From Desulfobacca acetoxidans (GTDB taxonomy: Bacteria; Desulfobacterota; Desulfobaccia; Desulfobaccales; 0-14-0-80-60-11): 12,571 nt of DNA. Below, piece by piece: positions 6,921 to 12,571 of this stretch. Both the position numbers and the translations under genes were made by a program. A model generated the notes under the pieces. The model did no database searches, had not been told where the DNA came from, and saw nothing but the letters and a program-made list of their open reading frames with translations. Where the stretch lies: the NCBI GenBank assembly GCA_022736495.1, contig DZCR01000098.1, positions 1 to 12,571 of the forward strand, in the 5' to 3' direction. Positions within the stretch are counted from its first letter, which is position 1. Every line of letters begins with the position of its first letter.

Positions 6921-8177
6921 CTACATGAGGCCCGGGGTTTCCTCTGGTCCCACCGGGAGCGCAGGCGCCAGTAACGGGAACTCCAGTTCGCTGAGGCAGA
7001 TCAACAGTCCGGCTGCGGCCATAAGGCCATAAGGCAGCGCGGCTTCATCGGGGTTGAAGTGGGGCGAGTGTAGGGCGTGCCCCCGGGTTCCCGGAGTCCG
7101 CACTCCCAGAAAAAAATAGAAACCCGGGGATATGGCGGCGTAATAGGGGAAGTCTTCGCTTCCCATGGCCGGGTGCAACAGCTTGAGGTGATGCGGCCCC
7201 AGGAGGGTTTGAAGCACCTGCACCGCCTGATTGCTGAGGTCAGGATCGTTTTTGAGCATGGGGAACAAGGGCTCCACCGTGAGCTTGATCCCGGCCCCGG
7301 TGGCTAGGGACAACCCCTCAAACTGCCGGCGCAGACCTGTTAAGACCTCCTGGCGCACCGATTCCCGGAGATAGCGGAGGCTGCCGTCCAGGGTGACCTC
7401 GTCCGCCAGGATGTTGAAACGGTTGCCGCCTTGAATGCGGCCGAATGTGAGGACCTTGGGGGAGCGGGCGTCGATCTGCTGGGCCAGAAAGCCCTGAATC
7501 TGATTGAGCGCCTGGGCCGTCACCAGGATGGGGTCCACCCCCCGATGGGGCGTGGCGCCGTGGGCCGATTTGCCGGTGACCGTCAGGATGATCCGGTCGG
7601 CCCCGGCCATCACCACCCCCGGACCATAACGGATGTGGCCCACATCCAGATAAGGGGCCACATGGAGGGCGCAGACCGCAGCCACCTTGGGGTTCTCCAA
7701 AACGCCCGCATGCACCATGCCCTTGGCGCCGGAATCGCCGATGGGCGGGCCTTCTTCCGCGGGCTGAAAGATAAAACGGAACTCGCCGGCCAGCCGGTCT
7801 TTGAGTTTGCTAAGCAGATGGGCTGCGCCCAGGGCGATGCTCACGTGGAAGTCATGCCCGCAGGCATGCATGACCCCTTCCACCTGGGAGCGCCAGGGAA
7901 GCTTCAACTTCTCGGGGATGGGCAAGGCGTCCATGTCGGCCCGCCAGGCTACCGCCCTCCCCTTCCGGGCCCCCTTCAGCACCCCCAGCACGCCGTGGCC
8001 GGCCAGACCGGTTCTTACTTCCAAGCCGAGGTTGCTCAAATACTCCGCCACCACTCGGGCGGTGCGTTCCTCGTGGTGGGAGAGCTCCGGGTGCTGGTGG
8101 AATTCCCGCCGCAGGGTCACCAACTCCTCGGCCAAGTCCTGGGACCTGGTTTTGATTTCTGTCATTAATTCCATCAT
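6921..8177 (-). CDS. M20D family metallohydrolase (N-acyl-amino-acid amidohydrolase / hippurate hydrolase type)
   Basis: About 418 residues. M20D motifs are all present: RREFHQHPELS near 23-33; WRADMDALPI near 79-87; HACGHDFHV with ligands Cys106 and His108; FQPAEEG with the Glu141-Glu142 pair (base and ligand); LHVAPYLDVG with His172; a GKSAHGATPH lid/dimerisation segment near 201-210; GSEDFPYY near 338; and a C-terminal LHSPHF with His near 369. Enzymes of this group hydrolyse the amide bond of N-acyl or aryl-acyl amino acids in the cytoplasm, using two metal ions. The frame is open upstream to 8312, but that extension has no family similarity and overlaps a strong promoter, so it is rejected. 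Candidate starts are ATGs at 8177, 8174 and 8165. The last has GGA about 5 bases upstream and best matches a normal M20D N-terminus. It appears to be transcribed from its own promoter, after the formate dehydrogenase terminator. Confidence 0.9.
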   Translation of the reverse strand: MMELMTEIKTRSQDLAEELVTLRREFHQHPELSHHEERTARVVAEYLSNLGLEVRTGLAGHGVLGVLKGARKGRAVAWRADMDALPIPEKLKLPWRSQVEGVMHACGHDFHVSIALGAAHLLSKLKDRLAGEFRFIFQPAEEGPPIGDSGAKGMVHAGVLENPKVAAVCALHVAPYLDVGHIRYGPGVVMAGADRIILTVTGKSAHGATPHRGVDPILVTAQALNQIQGFLAQQIDARSPKVLTFGRIQGGNRFNILADEVTLDGSLRYLRESVRQEVLTGLRRQFEGLSLATGAGIKLTVEPLFPMLKNDPDLSNQAVQVLQTLLGPHHLKLLHPAMGSEDFPYYAAISPGFYFFLGVRTPGTRGHALHSPHFNPDEAALPYGLMAAAGLLICLSELEFPLLAPALPVGPEETPGLM

Positions 8178-8183
8178 GACGGC

Positions 8184-8211
8184 ATTGTATCGTGGACCGG
8201 AAGGATGACAA
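8184..8211 (-). promoter_or_regulatory. Strong candidate sigma-70 promoter overlapping the M20D start region
   Basis: On the minus strand, TTGTCA (8206-8211) is followed after 16 bases by TACAAT (8184-8189), each matching 5 of 6 consensus bases. The expected start of transcription falls at about 8177, on the first of the possible ATG codons. The mRNA would then be leaderless, or would use the ATG at 8165 with a leader of about 12 bases. Confidence 0.6.
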
Positions 8212-8284
8212 AGGCCAAAAAGATTGGGACAGGAAAACGTGTTCGCCTTGGCGCTTCCAAAAAATGTCACGCCAGGGCACAAAG

Positions 8285-8319
8285 TAAAAAAACTAGGGCG
8301 GGACGGAACCACCCTAGTT
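8285..8319 (-). terminator. Intrinsic terminator of the formate dehydrogenase gene
   Basis: Read on the minus strand, the stem AACTAGGG / CCCTAGTT (8 bp, 13-base loop) runs straight into a seven-T tract. It begins 22 bases after the stop codon of the formate dehydrogenase gene. This separates that gene from the M20D gene downstream and makes it monocistronic. Confidence 0.85.
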
Positions 8320-8341
8320 ATTTCTTAATGTCTAACCCGCT

Positions 8342-10381
8342 CTATGCCGCCAGCTTTTCCACCTTGACGGCACAGACCTTGTATTCCGGGATCTTGGCCA
8401 CGGGGTCGCAGGCCGGGTTGGTGAGAACGTTGGCCGCGGCCTCGGCGAAATGGAACGGGATGAAGACCACTCCCCGGTTCACTTTGCGGCTGATTTTGGC
8501 CTTGATCTGGATTTCGCCTCGGCGGGAGCTGACCTTAACCCGCTCACCGTCTTTAATCTCCATGGCTTTGGCGTCCATCGGACTGATTTCCACATAGCCC
8601 TCCGGCAATTCATGGTGCAGACTGGGCGAAACCCGGGTCATGGAGCCGGAGTGGTAGTGCATGAAGGCCCGCCCGGTGGAGAGCAGCATGGGATAGTCCG
8701 CATCCGCCACCTCCGCCGGAGGCTTGTAGTCGATGACGGAAAAGGCGCCTTTACCGCGGCTGAACCGGTCCTGGTGCAGAAACTCGGTGCCGGGGTGTTC
8801 CGGGGTGGGACACGGCCACTGCAGACCTTTGGCAGCCAGGCGCGCATAGCTCATGCCGGCGTAACTGGGGGTGAGCCTCTTGATCTCCTCGAAGACTTCC
8901 TCGGGGGAGGTGTAATGCATGGGATAGCCCAAGCGGGTGGACAGGTCCTGAGTGATCTGCCAGTCCGGGCGAGAGTCGCCCACGGGGTTAATCGCCTGGC
9001 GCACCAGCTCTACCCGGCGTTCGGTGTTGCTAAAGGTGCCGTCTTTTTCGGCGAAGGAGGTGCCGGGCAAGACCAAGGTGGCGTTTTTGGCCGTCTGGGT
9101 CAGGAAGATATCTTGGACAATAAAGATATCGAGCTTCTTTAACGCCAATTCGACATGGCGCAAGTCCGGGTCGGTGACCAGGGGATTTTCGCCCACAACA
9201 TAGAGGGCCTTAATCTTGCCTGCGTCGATGCCGCGGAACATATCCAGGATGGTGAGCCCGGGCTTTTTGGGCAAGTCCCGACCCCAGGCCTTGGAAAACT
9301 TGGCGTTGGCGGCTTCGTCGCCCACCGGTTGATAGCCCGTAAAGACGTTGGGCAGGCCGCCCATGTCGCACGCCCCCTGGACGTTGTTCTGGCCCCTCAG
9401 AGGATTGACGCCGCCGGAGGCTACGCCCACGTTGCCGGTGAGCATGGCCAGGTTGGCCAGGGACTTGACGTTGTCCACGCCGGTGGTGTGCTGAGTAATG
9501 CCCATGCAGTAGACGATGGACGCGGGTTTGGTCTTGGCAAACATTTCGGCCACCCGACGCAGGGTAGCTTGATCGATGCCGGTAATCTGGGCCACCTTAT
9601 CCGGGGTATACTCCTCGACCTTGGCGGCCAATGCTTCGAAGCCTTCGGTGCGCTCGGCGATGTAGTCCTGATCGTGCCAGCCTTCTTTAATAATAAGGTG
9701 CATCAGCCCGTTGATGAGGGCCACGTCGCTGCCCAGGTTATGCTGCACCGCGATATCCGCCAGAAACGCCATCTGGGTGAAGCGGGGATCAGCGACAATG
9801 ATCTTGGCGCCGTTTTCCTGGCCCCGGAAGATCCATTTGGCGGCAATAGGATGGTTTTCGGTGGTATTGGAGCCGATAATGAAAATACATTTGGCGTTGG
9901 CCAACTCAGGCAAAGAGTTGGTCATGGCGCCGGAACCGAAAGCCGCGGCCAGACCGACCACGGTGGAGCTGTGTCAAAGGCGGGCGCAGTGATCGACGTT
10001 GTTGGTGCCGATGGCGGCCCGGGCGAATTTTTGGATCAGGTAGTTTTCTTCGTTGGTGACCTTGGCGGAAGCCAGCACTGCTACGGCGTCGGGGCCGTAT
10101 TGGTCCACGACCTGTTTTAGACCCTGGGCCGCGGTCTCCATGGCCTCGTCCCAACTCACCGGCACCAGTTGGCCGTCCTGGCGCCTGAGCGGTTGCTTAA
10201 GGCGCTGGTCGCTCCCCACAAACTCGTGAATGTTCCACCCTTTGATACAAAGGCTGCCCTGGCTCACCGGGTGGGTCTTCACCGGTAAGGTGGAAATTAC
10301 CTGGTCATCCAAGACCTCCAAAAGGAGGCCGCAGCCGCAGCCGCAGTAAGAGCAAGTGGTGTGGACGGTGCGATAGTCCAT
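8342..10381 (-). CDS. fdhA: Selenocysteine-containing formate dehydrogenase, catalytic (alpha) subunit
   Basis: The 2040-base frame contains one internal TGA (9974-9976) in the context DHCARL-Sec-HSSTVVGLA. This is where FdhF/FdhG-type enzymes carry selenocysteine followed by His, so I read it as Sec136 of a 679-residue protein, not a stop. The N-terminus has the 4Fe-4S site C10-x2-C13-x3-C17-x27-C45 followed by KGW. The molybdopterin (bis-MGD) domains follow, with GSNTTENHP, ADPRF and the hallmark PLRGQNNVQGACDMGG. A C-terminal dinucleotide-binding domain starts near residue 560 (MLLSTGRAFMHYHSGSMTRVSP). The enzyme interconverts formate and CO2 at a Mo or W centre. Length is close to that of E. 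coli FdhF. The ATG at 10381 has AGGAG 8 bases upstream. No beta, gamma or FdhD gene is adjacent, so electron partners must be encoded elsewhere. Automated callers would split it into two genes (stop near 9974, restart near 9961). Confidence 0.95.
9943..9976 (-). promoter_or_regulatory. Selenocysteine UGA codon with SECIS-like hairpin
   Basis: Ten bases after the TGA (9974-9976), the minus strand has CCGTGGTC (9956-9963), the loop GGTCT (9951-9955) and GGCCGCGG (9943-9950). This is an 8-bp stem including two G-U pairs. The GGUCU in the apical loop sits at the same distance from UGA as GGUCU in the E. coli fdhF SECIS element, which SelB recognises. This supports recoding of UGA as selenocysteine. 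The pairing was done by hand, without an energy calculation. Confidence 0.8.
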
Positions 10382-10452
10382 GGAAGTGCTCCTGAATTTA
10401 TGGGGTATTGGATAGATGGCTGATCATCGGATTTTTTAGATAAATTTGTTAT

Positions 10453-10461
10453 ATTTTAGCA
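10453..10461 (-). promoter_or_regulatory. Candidate extended -10 promoter element for fdhA
   Basis: On the minus strand, TGCTAAAAT matches an extended -10 (TGn plus TAAAAT, 5 of 6), in an AT-rich stretch 72 bases before the fdhA start codon. No good -35 is seen at 17 bases, which extended -10 promoters tolerate. Predicted start of transcription is near 10446, giving a leader of about 65 bases. No clear FNR-type or sigma-54 site was found in this gap. Confidence 0.4.
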
Positions 10462-10498
10462 TATTTCCAGATTCACCAGTAGAGATAAACGCGAACTT

Positions 10499-10514
10499 TT
10501 GCCAAAAGCGGCAA
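10499..10514. repeat. Small inverted repeat in the fdhA / tRNA divergent gap
   Basis: TTGCC / GGCAA, a 5-bp inverted repeat with a 6-base centre, lies about 38 bases upstream of the fdhA -10 candidate. It could be part of an operator, but nothing else in the sequence supports this. Confidence 0.2.
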
Positions 10515-10599
10515 GGAGGTCTCAACCAACCGACCGACCTGTAGAGGAAAATCGGGAGCCCAGCAAACGTCATTCTTGCAAGAGGAGACAATTTTCCCC

Positions 10600-10630
10600 T
10601 TGACAAGTCCGCCGATTTTTAAGACATAAA
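10600..10630 (+). promoter_or_regulatory. Candidate promoter of the tRNA-Gly / tRNA-Cys unit
   Basis: A perfect TTGACA -35 (10600-10605) is followed after 19 bases by CATAAA (4 of 6). Transcription would then begin within a few bases of the tRNA-Gly gene at 10639. The spacer is longer than ideal. The -35 and its location are convincing; the exact -10 is uncertain. Confidence 0.5.
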
Positions 10631-10638
10631 AGGGGCGA

Positions 10639-10713
10639 GCGGGAATAACTCAGCGGTAGAGTGCGACCTTGCCAAGGTCGAAGTCGCGGGTTCGAATCCC
10701 GTTTCCCGCTCCA
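10639..10713 (+). tRNA. tRNA-Gly (anticodon GCC)
   Basis: A complete cloverleaf: acceptor GCGGGAA / TTCCCGC, D-stem ACTC / GAGT, anticodon stem CGACC / GGTCG around loop TTGCCAA (anticodon GCC, reading GGC and GGU), T-arm with GGTTCGAATCCC, discriminator T, and an encoded CCA tail at 10711-10713. It is the first of two tRNAs, with only 2 bases to the next. Confidence 0.96.
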
Positions 10714-10715
10714 GA

Positions 10716-10790
10716 GGCGGCATAGCCAAGAGGTAAGGCAACGGTCTGCAAAACCGTTATTCTCCGGTTCGAATCCGGATGCCGCCTCCA
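10716..10790 (+). tRNA. tRNA-Cys (anticodon GCA)
   Basis: A complete cloverleaf: acceptor GGCGGCA / TGCCGCC, anticodon stem ACGGT / ACCGT around loop CTGCAAA (anticodon GCA), T-arm CCGGTTCGAATCCGG, discriminator T, and an encoded CCA at 10788-10790. It lies 2 bases after tRNA-Gly and must be processed from the same transcript. An imperfect inverted repeat (GCTATT / AATAGC) follows immediately, without a T-run. Confidence 0.96.
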
Positions 10791-10925
10791 GCTATTCCGT
10801 GGGAAATAGCGGCTTCACACACAATTGCCTTTCCTTCCAATGCTCGCACACCATCAGATGTTCCCAAATTGTTCCCATTACATTCTCGGGTGCTGATTAA
10901 ATTGTTGGATTTTTTCATGTGCCCC

Positions 10926-11192
10926 GCCCAGGCCAAGAATGATAAACTTCGTCATGTCGATGCCCCAGAACTGACCAGGTCGTTGGACTCGGGGCATACG
11001 GCCCCCTGCCGTTTGGCCCGGTATCTTTTTTGCGGCACCAGAAGGTCTTTTTGCTTCATCAGACGATAAACCCTCTTGTAACCCACCGGCAGACCTTCCC
11101 CCATACTTCAGCCAGGCCCGCACCCGGCGGTAGCCCCAAAACGTATGGCTCTGTTTGATCGCCTCAATGATAGCCAAAAGGTTTCCATCACC
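10926..11192 (-). pseudogene. IS3-family transposase (orfB) remnant, frameshifted and truncated
   Basis: Three collinear pieces in two minus-strand frames match the N-terminal part of an IS3-family OrfB. The first is GNLLAIIEAIKQSHTFWGYRRVRAWLKYG, with the HTH_21-like GYRRV motif. A +1-type shift near 11100 then leads into GLPVGYKRVYRLMKQKDLLVPQKRYRAKR (given here in two overlapping parts: GLPVGYKRVYRLMKQ and KDLLVPQKRYRAKR). The frame returns near 11000 to PRVQRPGQFWGIDMTKF, which holds the first Asp of the DDE integrase core. Similarity stops at about 10926, so the rest of the catalytic domain is lost. A stop codon just upstream of 11192 removes the N-terminus. No terminal inverted repeats or target duplication were seen. 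It is an old, inactive copy next to two tRNA genes. Confidence 0.75.
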
Positions 11193-11490
11193 CGCGTATT
11201 TCCTTTATATAACTTATTCAATTTATTGATTAATTTTTCATAATTCCATTTCCCGGACAATTTGACCCTGCCTGGCCCTTTTATCCCTTGGAGCACTTCA
11301 GGTGGATCCAGAAAAACTGTGCTTATAAAAAATTTTGTTTATATTGCTCGTTGGGAACCGGCTGCCTGGTATTAGGCATGGACCCGGCTCCAGCTGCGCA
11401 TCCACAGACCCTAAGCCGTCACCTCCTCTACGCCAAGGCAATAAAATATAAGGATAATGAAAATAGATATAAATTTTATCACCATTTTCT

Positions 11491-11514
11491 TATATTATAT
11501 TTTATATTATATTT
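11491..11514. repeat. Perfect 12-base AT-only tandem duplication
   Basis: The unit TATATTATATTT occurs twice back to back (11491-11502 and 11503-11514), inside an AT-rich block about 140-160 bases upstream of the glucosidase start. AT-only repeats of this kind may bend DNA or bind nucleoid proteins, or may be slippage products. Confidence 0.7.
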
Positions 11515-11562
11515 TAATTATTACTCAGGCCATAAAATTGTTCTCACTATCATCAACCGAAG

Positions 11563-11583
11563 CCCCAAAAAATTAATTTGGGG
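11563..11583 (+). other. Inverted repeat CCCCAAA / TTTGGGG upstream of the glucosidase gene
   Basis: A perfect 7-bp stem with a 7-base A/T loop, 71 bases before the glucosidase start codon. No T-run follows on either strand, so a terminator is unlikely. It could be an operator or a leader-mRNA structure. Confidence 0.35.
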
Positions 11584-11654
11584 TGCGCAGGATTGGGAAC
11601 CATTAATTGACCTCAGTAATAAGTTGATAGCGAACCCCAAACTTCGGAGGAGTC

Positions 11655-12571
11655 ATGTCAGCCAAGACTAAGGAAACCGTACGCCTGGAAGAGGCCCGGG
11701 AGGGAAAATCACCTTGGAAGAAGTGGGGCCCATACCTGAGTGAGCGGCAGTGGGGCACGGTGCGGGAGGATTATAGCGAGGGCGGCGACGCCTGGGACTA
11801 CTTCACCCACGATCAGGCCCGCTCGCGGACCTACCGCTGGGGCGAAGACGGCATCGCCGGCCTTTCCGACGACAAGCAGCGGCTCTGCTTCGCCCTGGCC
11901 CTGTGGAACGGCCAGGACCCTATTCTCAAGGAACGTATCTTCGGCTTGACCAACAGCGAGGGCAACCACGGCGAGGACGTCAAAGAATACTATTTCTACC
12001 TCGACAGCACGCCGACCCACTCCTATATGAAGTACCTCTATAAGTACCCCCAGGCGGCCTTCCCTTACCCCGACCTGGTGGAGACGAACCGGCGACGCAA
12101 TCGGGAGGAGATGGAGTATGAACTCCTCGACACCGGCGTCTTCGACGGCGACCGCTATTTCGACGTCTTCGTGGAGTACGCCAAAGGCGGTGCGGATGAC
12201 ATCCTGGTGCAAATCACCGCGCACAACCGGGGACCGGAAGCGGCCGAACTGCAGTTGCTTCCCACCCTGTGGTTCCGCAACGACTGGGCGGCGTGGATTG
12301 CCAGACCTGGCGAGAAACCGAACCTCAAGCAGATCGAAGGACCGGCGGGCACGAGTGCTATTGGCGCAGCGCACCCGGTAGCGGGTAAGTACACCCTGTA
12401 CTGCGAGGGCGAGGCGCCGCTGCTCTTTTGCGAGAACGAAACCAACTACGAGCGCGTTTTCGGCACGCCCAACCTCGACCCGTACGTCAAGGACGGCATC
12501 AACAACTGTGTAGTGCTGGGCCAGCAGGAAGCGGTGAACCCCGAGCAGACCGGAACCAAGGTGGCGGCCCA
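11655..12571 (+). CDS. MGH1/GH63-like glucosidase, N-terminal part (runs off right edge)
   Basis: The frame is open from an ATG at 11655 to the window end (305 codons, no stop). The start is supported by GGAGGAG immediately upstream. The N-terminal segment is characteristic: [18 protein letters not shown] (25-42), then [24 protein letters not shown]-like [18 protein letters not shown], and [20 protein letters not shown] with [12 protein letters not shown] recognise this as the bacterial family annotated as glucosidase, with an MGH1-like (GH63-related) six-hairpin catalytic domain, usually about 850-900 residues, so roughly the last two thirds lie outside. The visible part is mostly the N-terminal beta-sandwich region; the catalytic acids would be further on. 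No signal peptide is present, so it is probably cytoplasmic. A role in turnover of glycogen, trehalose-like or glucosylated compounds is inference. GC content is high, in contrast to its AT-rich upstream region. Confidence 0.87.
   Translation, partial: MSAKTKETVRLEEAREGKSPWKKWGPYLSERQWGTVREDYSEGGDAWDYFTHDQARSRTYRWGEDGIAGLSDDKQRLCFALALWNGQDPILKERIFGLTNSEGNHGEDVKEYYFYLDSTPTHSYMKYLYKYPQAAFPYPDLVETNRRRNREEMEYELLDTGVFDGDRYFDVFVEYAKGGADDILVQITAHNRGPEAAELQLLPTLWFRNDWAAWIARPGEKPNLKQIEGPAGTSAIGAAHPVAGKYTLYCEGEAPLLFCENETNYERVFGTPNLDPYVKDGINNCVVLGQQEAVNPEQTGTKVAA

Larger units (their letters stand above)
10791..11654. other. Gene-poor stretch between tRNA-Cys and the glucosidase gene
   Basis: These 864 bases hold no intact gene that I can support. 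Contents in order: an imperfect hairpin just after tRNA-Cys; a 33-codon open stretch on the minus strand (10792-10890) ending in a stop; a broken IS3-family transposase on the minus strand; an AT-rich segment (about 11200-11560) with a perfect 12-base tandem duplication; and a CCCCAAA / TTTGGGG hairpin near 11563. Composition falls sharply in GC compared with both flanks, and no convincing promoter for the glucosidase stands out. Confidence 0.6.

Noticed and set aside
6893..6936. CCGGGC / GCCCGG inverted repeat around the M20D stop codon as a terminator
   Set aside because: The loop is large and on the minus strand the second arm is followed by A's, not T's.
7431..8168. Plus-strand open frame of 245 codons opposite the M20D gene
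   Set aside because: It is the antisense shadow of a conserved enzyme; its His/Gly/Gln-rich composition is typical of reverse-strand frames.
8178..8312. 45-residue N-terminal extension of the M20D frame
   Set aside because: It has no resemblance to M20D N-termini, is Cys/Phe/Pro-rich, covers part of the preceding terminator and overlaps a strong promoter.
9155..10120. Long plus-strand open frame of 321 codons opposite fdhA
   Set aside because: It is antisense to an unambiguous formate dehydrogenase, has no recognisable domains, and arises from GC-biased third positions.
10574..10583. 10-base palindrome TCTTGCAAGA
   Set aside because: It is an isolated perfect palindrome of a length expected by chance, with no second copy or link to the promoter elements.
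11108..11296. 62-codon minus-strand open frame next to the transposase remnant
   Set aside because: Its C-terminal part is the wrong frame of the transposase fragment and the rest is not recognisable.
11288..11671. 127-codon plus-strand open frame before the glucosidase
   Set aside because: It runs through the AT-rich repeat block, has Tyr/Phe/Lys low-complexity sequence, lacks a convincing ribosome-binding site and overlaps the glucosidase start in another frame.
1..12571. CRISPR array, phage genes, toxin-antitoxin or known defence system
   Set aside because: No spaced direct repeats, no phage structural or integrase genes and no toxin-antitoxin-sized gene pairs were seen on either strand.

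Overview
This window looks like chromosomal DNA of a Gram-negative, moderately GC-rich anaerobe that decodes UGA as selenocysteine. The Gram-negative call rests on an OprB-type outer-membrane porin with a signal peptide and a C-terminal Phe, and on a large M16 protease with a lipoprotein-like leader. The selenocysteine call rests on a formate dehydrogenase catalytic subunit with one in-frame TGA at the active site, followed by a SECIS-like hairpin. The mix (selenocysteine formate dehydrogenase, DUF1614, tandem DoxX/DoxD, M16 and M20D peptidases, MGH1/GH63-type glucosidase) would suit a Desulfobacterota-like lineage. That placement is inference and was not tested.

Layout. Positions 1-10381 are all minus strand. 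Read in transcription order (right to left), they hold: a monocistronic selenoprotein formate dehydrogenase alpha subunit, with its own extended -10 promoter and a good intrinsic terminator; an M20D amidohydrolase, with a strong promoter lying almost on its start codon; an M16 double-domain protease; a DUF1614 membrane protein; an internally duplicated DoxX/DoxD-like membrane protein; an OprB-family porin; and a CPBP intramembrane protease cut by the left window edge. M16, DUF1614, DoxX and OprB are separated by 52, 20 and 78 bases. They probably form one transcription unit from a promoter near 6848-6876, which would be an envelope-directed operon.

From 10639 the plus strand carries a tRNA-Gly(GCC) and tRNA-Cys(GCA) pair, separated by 2 bases and preceded by a TTGACA promoter. 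Next comes an 864-base stretch with no intact gene. It holds a frameshifted, truncated IS3-family transposase remnant and an AT-rich block with a perfect 12-base tandem duplication. The last 917 bases encode the N-terminal third of a large glucosidase (MGH1/GH63-like) that runs off the right edge.

No wholly new defence, CRISPR or phage system is visible. The most interesting items are the selenocysteine site with its hairpin, the tandem DoxX protein next to DUF1614 in an envelope operon, and two unusual translation-start arrangements: a hairpin between a strong SD-like sequence and a TTG start at the porin, and a possibly leaderless M20D start.
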